Shown here piece after piece: positions 24,944 through 32,285 of a DNA stretch of 64,000 bases; the first letter of the stretch is position 1, and every line of letters begins with the position of its first letter. Source of the stretch: Chryseosolibacter histidinae. Lineage in GTDB: Bacteria > Bacteroidota > Bacteroidia > Cytophagales > Cyclobacteriaceae. The translations under genes and the position numbers were made by a program. The stretch is taken from NCBI RefSeq assembly GCF_018598225.1, contig NZ_JAHESF010000024.1:37939-101938 (forward strand), given 5' to 3'. The notes beneath the pieces were generated by a model. The model ran no database searches and was not told the DNA's origin. It was given only the letters and a program-made list of their open reading frames with translations.

Positions 24944-27838
24944 TCAATTGCGAATGATCAACCGCTGCCTGGTTGTGATCTTTCCCTGGTTTACAATGAT
25001 AATGTAAATGCCGTTTGCCAGCGTCTGCTGTGCCGGTAGTTTCATACCATCGCTAAGCTGATCAGGAGTGTATTGTTCTGCTATCAGTCTTCGTCCCGTT
25101 GGGTCTATAAGCTCTATTATAACCGGATCGTTGAGCACGGTTTGCACTTTGATATTCACAGCACCCGGCGCCGCAGGGTTAGGGTACACGCTGAGCTCGA
25201 AGCTGTCTTCAGGGCCATCGTCGGGCGAGATGCCCGTTACAATTGTGTCTTTGCTTTTCAAGGCATTGGCCGGTATGGTAAGCCATGCATTGTTAGAGTC
25301 AGGGCCTTTATACTGCACCACCAGGCTATCTTGCTCATTGTAATCAAAAAAATCAACGTTTATTCTGTGCGCACCGGCTGTAAGATTCTTGCTGGCACTG
25401 GCCACCATTTTAAAATCATGAACGCCATCGTTATCCACCAGTACAGCACCATCCAGCCGCAGACGGCTTCCATCATTTGAACCCGTTCTGAACTCATAAG
25501 CGCCTTCCTTGGTAATGAGCAGGTAGCCATCGAACCTGAAATTGAAATAATCTTCCTGCGTTTTGGGTGCCAGTGTAAACGTAGGCACCACGCCCGTGAA
25601 CTCGGGGCTTTCCCAATGAACTGAATCAAGATCAAAGGTAACGCCTGTGCTATGCTCATAGAAAAGGCCTGCAATGTAGGTGCTGCCCTGCTGTGTGTTG
25701 CTGGCCGGACTCATGTTGCCCGCCAGGTCTCTGGCCCTCACCTTAAAAGTGTACAGGGCATTAAGCTCAAGGGCGGTAACAACAAAGGTTGTATCAGTTG
25801 AGCTGGTAGAAACAGAATCTTTGCCGGTATACACAAAATAATCGCGCACACCGGTATTGTCGGTTGACGCCCGCCACGTGAGCCTGATCTTTTGCACACC
25901 AATGGCTACAGCCACCAGGTTCTGTGGTGCCGACGGAGCCTGCGTGTCAGTGCCCGTGGTGAGCTCAATGCCCGTGGCTGCCGGCGTATAATCAGAGCGG
26001 CCTGCGTTGCTCACAGCCCGGATCTTATATTGATAGGTGGCGGTTGGCGCAAGCCCCGCATCTTTGAATGTGGTGACGTTGGCATTGGTAAGCGTAGCCA
26101 TTTCCCAGGCGGTATAATTGGTGCCTTCTGTTTTTCTGCGACGCCAGATCTCGAAACCATTTTCGTTGCTGGAAGCATCAGACCATGAAAGTGTGATGTC
26201 AACGCCGTTAACAGCGCCCTTGAAGTTAGTGGGCGCAGTGATGTTCAGCGGCGCCTGGTTGTTGAAGAAAAGATACTTGCCTGCTGAAACAGGACTGGAG
26301 CAATTATCAAAATTGGCGGTGATCAACGTATAGGTGCCGGCGCCCATGGCCGGTGTGATGGTGGCATATTTGATGGTATCGTCCTGGTCGCCGGGGAAGT
26401 CGATGAGCGCGCCGTTCTTATACCAGTAATAGTGGCCAAAATCTCCCACGGCTTCGAGGCGCGCGTTGGTAAAATTGTTCAGGTCGTTGAGCAACACCGT
26501 TCCATTCTGTTTTATCTGCGCCTGTGGAATGCCCTCGCCTGCTGTGAGCACAACGGGGTCTGACCACCTGTTCCATTGAGCTTCTGTGGGGTTGGCCACT
26601 CTTGAAAAGCGTGCCCTGTATGTACCGGGCACCGTGGCAACATAGGTTGCTCCCGTTGCGCCCGAAATGGTTTGCCCGTTCAGCTGCCACTGGTAAGCCT
26701 TATAACCTTCTCCAAGCTCAAGCTTCAGCCCGGGCGCTCCACAGATGGTGGTGCTGCCCGAGAACGTGTGGATGTTGGCTTTGTTCTTACCCAGTATCCA
26801 GGTGAAGAAATCAGGCTCGCGGTAAGCGGTGCCCCAGGTACCATGCCCCAGGTCTGCATACTCTGTGTAACGCACCACGGCACCGGCATCCCTGAATTTC
26901 TTTACATAGTTTTTGGTCTTTTGCGGCGTGGGGTTTTGATCTTTAGCTCCCTGAAACACCCAGAGTGGAATGTGCGCGATGGCCGGCGCCATTTGCACGT
27001 TGTTGATAAATCCATCGTCTATGGCACTCATGGTGAGCGCAGCGGCAAACATCCAGGGCGCACGTTTGATCACTTCATACACACCATGACCGCCGTTGGA
27101 GAGGCCATGAATGTAAACGCGGTTTTCATCGATGTTGTATTTTTTGCAGAGCAATCTCACAATTCTGATGGCGTCTTCCGCAGGCCTGTTATTCCATCCG
27201 TTGAGGTCTTGCGGAAACACCACGAACCCGGGAAAAGCCCCTGCCGGAAGCGAAGCGTCGTTGGGAAGCTTATCGCCGGCAGCATTGCGTGCTTTCAGGT
27301 GCGCTGCGCCACCATTGGTGAGCTGATGATCATTGTTGAGGAGTGGACTATCGGCATTGACCGGAGCAGCTGGTGTATTGGTAACGGGAGACCAATTTGC
27401 GTCTGCGTGATGGCATTCAAATTCAGAACAGTTGCCAGCTTCGCCCAACCCATGCATGATGAGCAGCAAAGGATAACCAGGACTGTAAGAAGCGTTGTAG
27501 TTCTGCGGATGCAAAAGGCGATAGTTCATCACAAACGAATCGCTGCTTCCGTTCTTCTCACGCAGGTTGCCTTGTGTATACGGGCTCGAATCCCACGAGG
27601 TCATATCTAAATACGTATTCGTCTTTACACCGGGCGCGCTTTCGCGGAAGCTGAAAGTTTTGTCTTCCTGCAGGTAATAATACCACGTTGCAGAGTTGGC
27701 GATCCGGATATCGAGCGATCCGTAAGGTTTGTTGTTATTGTAGATGAAAGTAGTGTCGACCTGTGCGCTGCATTCAAGGCTGATCAAGATCAGCAGCAGG
27801 GCATAACCTGAAATCCTCCCCATATTCAATCCATTCAT
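24944..27838 (-). CDS. Multidomain secreted alpha/beta-hydrolase with FN3, PA14-like and T9SS domains
   Basis: It has 964 residues from the ATG at 27838, which begins the signal peptide ending LECSAQ (27823 is also possible). The first 420 residues parallel the neighbour at 23190: FSFRESAPGVKTNTYLDMT, LLIMHGLGE, nucleophile elbow GLSNGG, GAKDQNP and DLGHGTW, then an Ig-like segment. It then gains material absent from the neighbour: two fibronectin type III units, a PA14-like glycan-binding region (YLLITKEGAYEFRTGSNDGS, LTAGAHRINVDFFD) and a T9SS type A tail (VYPNPAAPGAV ... NGIYIIIV ... LIIRN). It is probably exported to the cell surface or medium to cut a polysaccharide ester or similar polymer. 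The substrate cannot be read from the sequence. Confidence 0.88.
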   Translation of the reverse strand: MNGLNMGRISGYALLLILISLECSAQVDTTFIYNNNKPYGSLDIRIANSATWYYYLQEDKTFSFRESAPGVKTNTYLDMTSWDSSPYTQGNLREKNGSSDSFVMNYRLLHPQNYNASYSPGYPLLLIMHGLGEAGNCSEFECHHADANWSPVTNTPAAPVNADSPLLNNDHQLTNGGAAHLKARNAAGDKLPNDASLPAGAFPGFVVFPQDLNGWNNRPAEDAIRIVRLLCKKYNIDENRVYIHGLSNGGHGVYEVIKRAPWMFAAALTMSAIDDGFINNVQMAPAIAHIPLWVFQGAKDQNPTPQKTKNYVKKFRDAGAVVRYTEYADLGHGTWGTAYREPDFFTWILGKNKANIHTFSGSTTICGAPGLKLELGEGYKAYQWQLNGQTISGATGATYVATVPGTYRARFSRVANPTEAQWNRWSDPVVLTAGEGIPQAQIKQNGTVLLNDLNNFTNARLEAVGDFGHYYWYKNGALIDFPGDQDDTIKYATITPAMGAGTYTLITANFDNCSSPVSAGKYLFFNNQAPLNITAPTNFKGAVNGVDITLSWSDASSNENGFEIWRRRKTEGTNYTAWEMATLTNANVTTFKDAGLAPTATYQYKIRAVSNAGRSDYTPAATGIELTTGTDTQAPSAPQNLVAVAIGVQKIRLTWRASTDNTGVRDYFVYTGKDSVSTSSTDTTFVVTALELNALYTFKVRARDLAGNMSPASNTQQGSTYIAGLFYEHSTGVTFDLDSVHWESPEFTGVVPTFTLAPKTQEDYFNFRFDGYLLITKEGAYEFRTGSNDGSRLRLDGAVLVDNDGVHDFKMVASASKNLTAGAHRINVDFFDYNEQDSLVVQYKGPDSNNAWLTIPANALKSKDTIVTGISPDDGPEDSFELSVYPNPAAPGAVNIKVQTVLNDPVIIELIDPTGRRLIAEQYTPDQLSDGMKLPAQQTLANGIYIIIVNQGKITTRQRLIIRN

Positions 27839-27983
27839 TTCATATTGCGAACTGACGCCTTTGTGGAAAAAAGGCATACCAGCCATTCCGATGAAGTGAA
27901 TTTAATCGCTGATGAGTATGTGGTTACTTTATTCTCCCGTTAAGGATGTTCAAATCACTTTCTTAAAAAAGAGCGTGCTTCAG

Positions 27984-28952
27984 TTACGCTTCCTGCTTAT
28001 GAGCCTTGCGCGGCTTCAGCTGAAGGATCTGAAACATCTCCTGGTCCTGAACATAAGCGGGGTTGGCCGTGGTGAGCAGCTTGTCACCGGCGAAGATACT
28101 ATTGGCACCGGCCATAAAACACAGGGCCTGCTCTTCGAGGGTCATTCTCACCCGGCCTGCCGAAAGTCTTACCATGGCCCGGGGCATAATGATGCGGGCC
28201 GTGGCAATCATCCTGATCATTTCCCACACAGATACTTTGGGCTGATCTTCAAGGGGTGTACCCTCTACCGGCACCAGCGCGTTCACAGGTACTGATTCAG
28301 GATGTTCGGGCAATGTGCTGAGCGTGTGCAGCATACCGATACGGTCGCTTTCCATTTCGCCCATACCGATAATACCGCCGGAGCAAACGGAGATCTTAGC
28401 CTTTCTTACGTTGCCGAGGGTCTCCAGCCTGTCATTATAATTGCGGGTGGTGATAATGTCGCCATAGAACTCCTCGCTGGTATCGAGGTTATGGTTATAC
28501 GCATACAAGCCGGCATCCTTCAGCTTCTGTGCCTGCTCATGCGATAACATGCCCAGGGTACAGCAAACCTCCATGCCCATATTGTTCACGCCTTTTACCA
28601 TTTCAAGCACCTTGTCGAAATCGCGGTTGTCACGCACCTCGCGCCAGGCGGCGCCCATACAAAAACGCGTGCTGCCGGCATCTTTCGCTTCTTGTGCCTT
28701 GCCGATCACTTCGTCAACTTCCAGCAGCTTATGTACTTTCACGTCGGTGTGGTAACGTGCTGCCTGGGGGCAGTAAGCGCAGTCTTCGGGGCAACCTCCT
28801 GTTTTTACAGAGAGCAGTGTGCACACCTGAACTTCGCCGGCCTCATGATGCTGGCGGTGCACGGTGGCTGCCCTGTAGATGAGCTCGAGAACGGGTGTAT
28901 TGTATATTTCCGCGATCTCTTCGCGGGTCCAGTCGTTACGAATTGCTGTCAT
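27984..28952 (-). CDS. bioB: Biotin synthase
   Basis: BioB is a radical-SAM enzyme that inserts sulfur into dethiobiotin, the last step of biotin synthesis. The start at 28952 (MTAIRNDWT) is preferred over 28970. The SAM/iron-sulfur motif is present as [12 protein letters not shown] (CxxxCxxC), followed by the family segments [26 protein letters not shown] and [14 protein letters not shown], and the cluster-binding Arg region near MVRLSAGR. The 322-residue length is normal. The gene follows sppA by 18 bases, suggesting a shared transcript. No other biotin gene is visible here, although accB, its product's main client, lies in the same window. Confidence 0.97.
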   Translation of the reverse strand: MTAIRNDWTREEIAEIYNTPVLELIYRAATVHRQHHEAGEVQVCTLLSVKTGGCPEDCAYCPQAARYHTDVKVHKLLEVDEVIGKAQEAKDAGSTRFCMGAAWREVRDNRDFDKVLEMVKGVNNMGMEVCCTLGMLSHEQAQKLKDAGLYAYNHNLDTSEEFYGDIITTRNYNDRLETLGNVRKAKISVCSGGIIGMGEMESDRIGMLHTLSTLPEHPESVPVNALVPVEGTPLEDQPKVSVWEMIRMIATARIIMPRAMVRLSAGRVRMTLEEQALCFMAGANSIFAGDKLLTTANPAYVQDQEMFQILQLKPRKAHKQEA

Positions 28953-28970
28953 GTGATGGTGAATAAACAA

Positions 28971-30740
28971 TTAATGGATCTGAAGCTCAAAGGGCATTCT
29001 TGCCTGGGCTCCCTGATATGTCTGTATTTTTTTTACTTCGTCGTACCACACCTTGAATTCGCCAAGCTCTTCGCGCACGGCACTGCTCTCGGTGTTCTCT
29101 TCAAGCTGAAACAAAAGCTCTTCGAAGAAAGATTTGGGTTTCGGGTAATAACGCAGTTTATAGTCGTCGGCAACGCCTGCTTTTTCTGCGGCGATCTTCA
29201 CGGCATCGTTAAAACCACCGAGCACATCAACAAGGTGATGCTCCCTGGCCTGCGTACCGGTCCACACCCTGCCGGAAGCAACTTTCCGGATATCGTCTTC
29301 GCTCACGTGCCTTCCTTCGGCAGCTTTGCGTGTAAAGGTACCGTAGTGCTCTTCGAGGTTACGTTGCCAGAAACTCTTTTCAGCGTCGGTCAACGGCCGG
29401 GTTACCGTAAACATCTCGCCGTAGTTGCCGGTACGTACTTCGTCGAACGTGATGCCGATCTTGTTGTCCAGGAAATTGCTGAGATCGAACATGATGCCGA
29501 AGATACCGATGGAACCTGTGATGGTGTGCGGCTGTGCCACGATGGTATCGCATCCCATCGAAAGGTAATAACCTCCAGAGGCCGCATAATCAGACATGGA
29601 AGCGATCACCGGCTTGGCTGCTTTCGCCAGCTGCACCTCGCGCCAGATCATGTCTGACGAACGGAACTCGCCTCCCGGTGAATTCACACGCAGTACAATA
29701 GCCTTCACGTCATCATCCTGCCTGGCCTTGCGGATCTCTTCAACAAATGTATCCGCACCGATCACCTGCTCAGACTGGTCGTTGGTGCCCGGCATAATGG
29801 TGCCTTCCGCTACAATCACAGCGATCTCGTTGTTCGATGATTTTGACGACGAGAAGCTCTTCCTGTATTTATTGTATTTCACAAATTTGATGTCGTCACT
29901 TTCACTGAGCCCGAGCCTGTTCCTGAGCTCTTTGTCAAACTCATCTTTGTAAAGAAGATCGTCTACCAGCTTGAGCTCTTTTGCAACAGCCGCCGTGCGC
30001 ACCATCATCTTATCTGAAATTTCCTTGAGCTTTTCTTTGGGGATATCCCTGGCTTCTGAAATACGGGTGAGCACGTGATCATACATGGAGTTTACCAGCT
30101 CCGTAAGCTGAAGGCGGTTCTCGTCGCTCATCTTCTCGAGCAGGAAAGGCTCTACCGCACTTTTGAACTCACCTACCCTGAATACCTGGGGCCTGATCTC
30201 GAGCTTGTCAAGCATCTTTTTAAAGAAACCAATTTCCGCCGTAAGGCCGTTGAACTCAACTTCTCCTTCGGGATTCAGGTATACTTTATCTGCTGCCGTG
30301 GCCAGGTAGTAGGCTCCTTCAGACATCACTTCGTTATAGGAGACCACCCACTTTCCACTTTTACGGAAATCGATCAACGATTCCCTGATCTCTTCCAGCG
30401 AAGAAAATCCGGCCATGGGATAACGTGCCTCGAGGTATATACCTTTGATCTTGTCATTGTCTCTTGCATGCGCAATGGCCTGCTTCAGCTGGAGAAGCCC
30501 TACTTTGGGCACTTCACCTCCTACCACCGGCAGCCCTGCGAGAGGATCGTCTTCCTGCAATTCGTTGATCCGCGCATCGAGCTTCAGGTGAAGCACCGAA
30601 TTATCCTCTATGATCACCTCCTTTTCTGAAGAAAGTCCTGCCACCAGCGATATAAGAAAGATAAAGGCCAGTACAAAGAACACGGCCATGGCAGCGAGGG
30701 CCCCCAAACAGGAAGAAAAGAACGCTCTTGCGAAAGTCAT
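28971..30740 (-). CDS. sppA: Signal peptide peptidase SppA (long, 67 kDa type)
   Basis: This membrane-bound serine protease degrades cleaved signal peptides. The 589 residues from the ATG at 30740 begin with one membrane helix (about 15-38, ALAAMAVFFVLAFIFLISL). Two S49 peptidase domains follow. The N-terminal one carries the expected Lys region and the C-terminal one the catalytic Ser in AASGGYYLSMGCD. It is the long (two-domain) form rather than the short archaeal or Bacillus type. The longer ORF start at 30761 is rejected because it overlaps the -7 box of a good minus-strand promoter (30759-30766). It is likely co-transcribed with bioB. Confidence 0.95.
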   Translation of the reverse strand: MTFARAFFSSCLGALAAMAVFFVLAFIFLISLVAGLSSEKEVIIEDNSVLHLKLDARINELQEDDPLAGLPVVGGEVPKVGLLQLKQAIAHARDNDKIKGIYLEARYPMAGFSSLEEIRESLIDFRKSGKWVVSYNEVMSEGAYYLATAADKVYLNPEGEVEFNGLTAEIGFFKKMLDKLEIRPQVFRVGEFKSAVEPFLLEKMSDENRLQLTELVNSMYDHVLTRISEARDIPKEKLKEISDKMMVRTAAVAKELKLVDDLLYKDEFDKELRNRLGLSESDDIKFVKYNKYRKSFSSSKSSNNEIAVIVAEGTIMPGTNDQSEQVIGADTFVEEIRKARQDDDVKAIVLRVNSPGGEFRSSDMIWREVQLAKAAKPVIASMSDYAASGGYYLSMGCDTIVAQPHTITGSIGIFGIMFDLSNFLDNKIGITFDEVRTGNYGEMFTVTRPLTDAEKSFWQRNLEEHYGTFTRKAAEGRHVSEDDIRKVASGRVWTGTQAREHHLVDVLGGFNDAVKIAAEKAGVADDYKLRYYPKPKSFFEELLFQLEENTESSAVREELGEFKVWYDEVKKIQTYQGAQARMPFELQIH

Positions 30741-30758
30741 ATCAAGTTCATTTAAGTT

Positions 30759-30790
30759 CAAAAGTACACAATACTCAATTGAATAAACAA
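30759..30790 (-). promoter_or_regulatory. Promoter of sppA (TTG, 21 bases, TACTTTTG)
   Basis: On the minus strand TTG (plus 30788-30790) is followed after 21 bases by TACTTTTG (plus 30759-30766), an exact TAnnTTTG. Its position supports the sppA start at 30740 and lies back to back with a folK promoter. Confidence 0.6.
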
Positions 30791-30791
30791 G

Positions 30792-30799
30792 TAAGTTTG
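30792..30799 (+). promoter_or_regulatory. Possible -7 element (TAAGTTTG) for folK
   Basis: TAAGTTTG matches TAnnTTTG 16 bases before the folK ATG at 30815. It is divergent from and overlaps the sppA promoter region. No clear -33 box at the right spacing. Confidence 0.45.
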
Positions 30800-30814
30800 T
30801 ACGGTCATCAGCAC

Positions 30815-31309
30815 ATGGAAAACGGTATTTTTTTACTATTAGGCACCAACCAGGGCGACAGAAGCAGGAATCTTACAGCAGCGAAACAGCTTATTGAAGC
30901 GCGGGCCGGCAAAATTGTACGTTTTTCATCGGTATACAGAACGGCGGCCTGGGGAAATCGCGATCAGCCGGAGTTCTACAACCAGGCAATTGATGTCAGC
31001 ACCCGGCTTTCACCGCAGCAGCTTCTGACACACATCCTTGAAATTGAGCTGGAGCTTGGCCGCAGAAGGCTTGAAAAATGGGGACCAAGGATCATCGACA
31101 TCGACATCCTCCTCTTTGACCAGCTGGTTATCAATGACAGCAACCTCACCGTGCCGCATCCGCGGATGGCCGAGCGAAGGTTTGCCCTGGCACCGCTGGC
31201 CGAGATCGCACCCAAGTTTCATCACCCCGTGCTGCACAAGGACATAGCCACACTGTTGCATGAATGCGAAGATCCTTTGCCGGTAGCACAGGTACCTAAA
31301 TCCTCTTAG
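30815..31309 (+). CDS. folK: 2-amino-4-hydroxy-6-hydroxymethyldihydropteridine diphosphokinase
   Basis: FolK transfers pyrophosphate to the pterin in folate synthesis. The ATG at 30815 (MENGIFLLLGTNQGDR) is chosen over the upstream frame start at 30728, which lies inside the sppA promoter. It encodes 164 residues. Conserved parts are GTNQGDR, SSVYRTAAWG, the YNQAIDVST region and the ATP/pterin loop RRLEKWGPRIIDIDILL. The closing PHPRMAERRFALAPLAEI is the standard second signature. The end overlaps the end of fabD by four bases in a convergent arrangement. No other folate gene is nearby. Confidence 0.95.
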   Translation: MENGIFLLLGTNQGDRSRNLTAAKQLIEARAGKIVRFSSVYRTAAWGNRDQPEFYNQAIDVSTRLSPQQLLTHILEIELELGRRRLEKWGPRIIDIDILLFDQLVINDSNLTVPHPRMAERRFALAPLAEIAPKFHHPVLHKDIATLLHECEDPLPVAQVPKSS

Positions 31310-32181
31310 AGACTCAAGGCTTCCACCTCGGGAGAGATCTTCTTCACCAGACCCTGAAGCACCTTGCCAGGTCCGCATTCAATGTAGGTCTTTGCACCAT
31401 CCTGGGTCATGCGTTGCACCGATTGCGTCCAGCGCACGGGTGCTGTAAGCTGCGCGATCAGGTTCTTTTTGATCTCGTCAACTTTGGTAGACGGCGCTGC
31501 ATTCACGTTCTGGTATACAGGGCAGATCGGCTGACTGAAGGTAGTATTTTCAATGGCCGCTGCCAGCTCTTCTTTTGCGGGCTCCATCAGGGGCGAGTGA
31601 AATGCTCCGCCCACCTGCAGCGGAAGTGCACGCTTCGCTCCTGCAGCTTTCAATTTTTCACATGCGATGTCGATGCCCTTGATAGAACCGGAGATCACAA
31701 GCTGTCCGGGACAATTGTAATTGGCCGCTACCACGATCTCGTCTTTGATGGAAGCACATACTTCTTCAACCTTCTGATCGTCCAGTCCGAGGATCGCAGC
31801 CATGGTCGACGGGTTGATCTCACATGCGCGTTGCATGGCCATGGCCCGTTTGTATACAAGCTTCAGTGCATCCTGGAAAGAAAGGGTACGATTGGCAACC
31901 AGCGCCGAGAACTCACCCAGCGAATGGCCCGCCACCATATCAGGCGCAAAGGTCTCTGACGAGAGCGCCAGCGCAACGGAGTGGATGAAAATGGCCGGCT
32001 GGGTTACTTTTGTCTGCTTCAGCTCATCTGCCGAGCCCGTGAACATGGTTTCGATGATGTTAAAACCGAGGATCGAATTGGCTTCATCCATCAGCTTCTT
32101 TGCTTTTGGATTATTGTCATAAAGATCCTTGCCCATGCCTGTGAACTGGGCACCCTGCCCCGGAAAAACGTAAGCTTTCAT
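31306..32181 (-). CDS. fabD: Malonyl-CoA:ACP transacylase
   Basis: FabD loads malonyl units on acyl carrier protein for fatty-acid elongation. The 291 residues start with PGQGAQ and contain the serine nucleophile in GHSLGEFSALV, the substrate Arg-region (YKRAMAMQRAC), the catalytic His in GGAFHSPLM and a final GPGKVLQGLVKK. The length is normal. It is a single-gene unit with its own promoter (32208-32235) and convergent with folK. Related fatty-acid genes (fabH, accB, accC) lie 16 kb away in another operon. Confidence 0.97.
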   Translation of the reverse strand: MKAYVFPGQGAQFTGMGKDLYDNNPKAKKLMDEANSILGFNIIETMFTGSADELKQTKVTQPAIFIHSVALALSSETFAPDMVAGHSLGEFSALVANRTLSFQDALKLVYKRAMAMQRACEINPSTMAAILGLDDQKVEEVCASIKDEIVVAANYNCPGQLVISGSIKGIDIACEKLKAAGAKRALPLQVGGAFHSPLMEPAKEELAAAIENTTFSQPICPVYQNVNAAPSTKVDEIKKNLIAQLTAPVRWTQSVQRMTQDGAKTYIECGPGKVLQGLVKKISPEVEALSL

Positions 32182-32207
32182 ATCTTGAGGTTAAAAATCG
32201 TGCGGCC

Positions 32208-32235
32208 CAAAAATAGGAAAATTCGGAGAATACAA
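32208..32235 (-). promoter_or_regulatory. Promoter of fabD (TTG, 17 bases, TATTTTTG)
   Basis: On the minus strand TTG (plus 32233-32235) precedes TATTTTTG (plus 32208-32215) by 17 bases. The -7 box ends 26 bases before the fabD ATG. Confidence 0.6.
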
Positions 32236-32285
32236 GCCTCCCCGAAAAAAATGGAAATATGAAGCGGATACAGCTGGTTTATCTG

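Noticed and set aside
26672..27610. Plus-strand open frame of 312 codons opposite the large secreted hydrolase
   Set aside because: It lies wholly inside a gene with clear domains, signal peptide and T9SS tail; composition is a Cys/His/Arg-rich shadow of that gene.
28692..29657. Plus-strand open frame of 321 codons across bioB and sppA
   Set aside because: It spans the junction of two well-identified minus-strand genes and has no recognisable motif.
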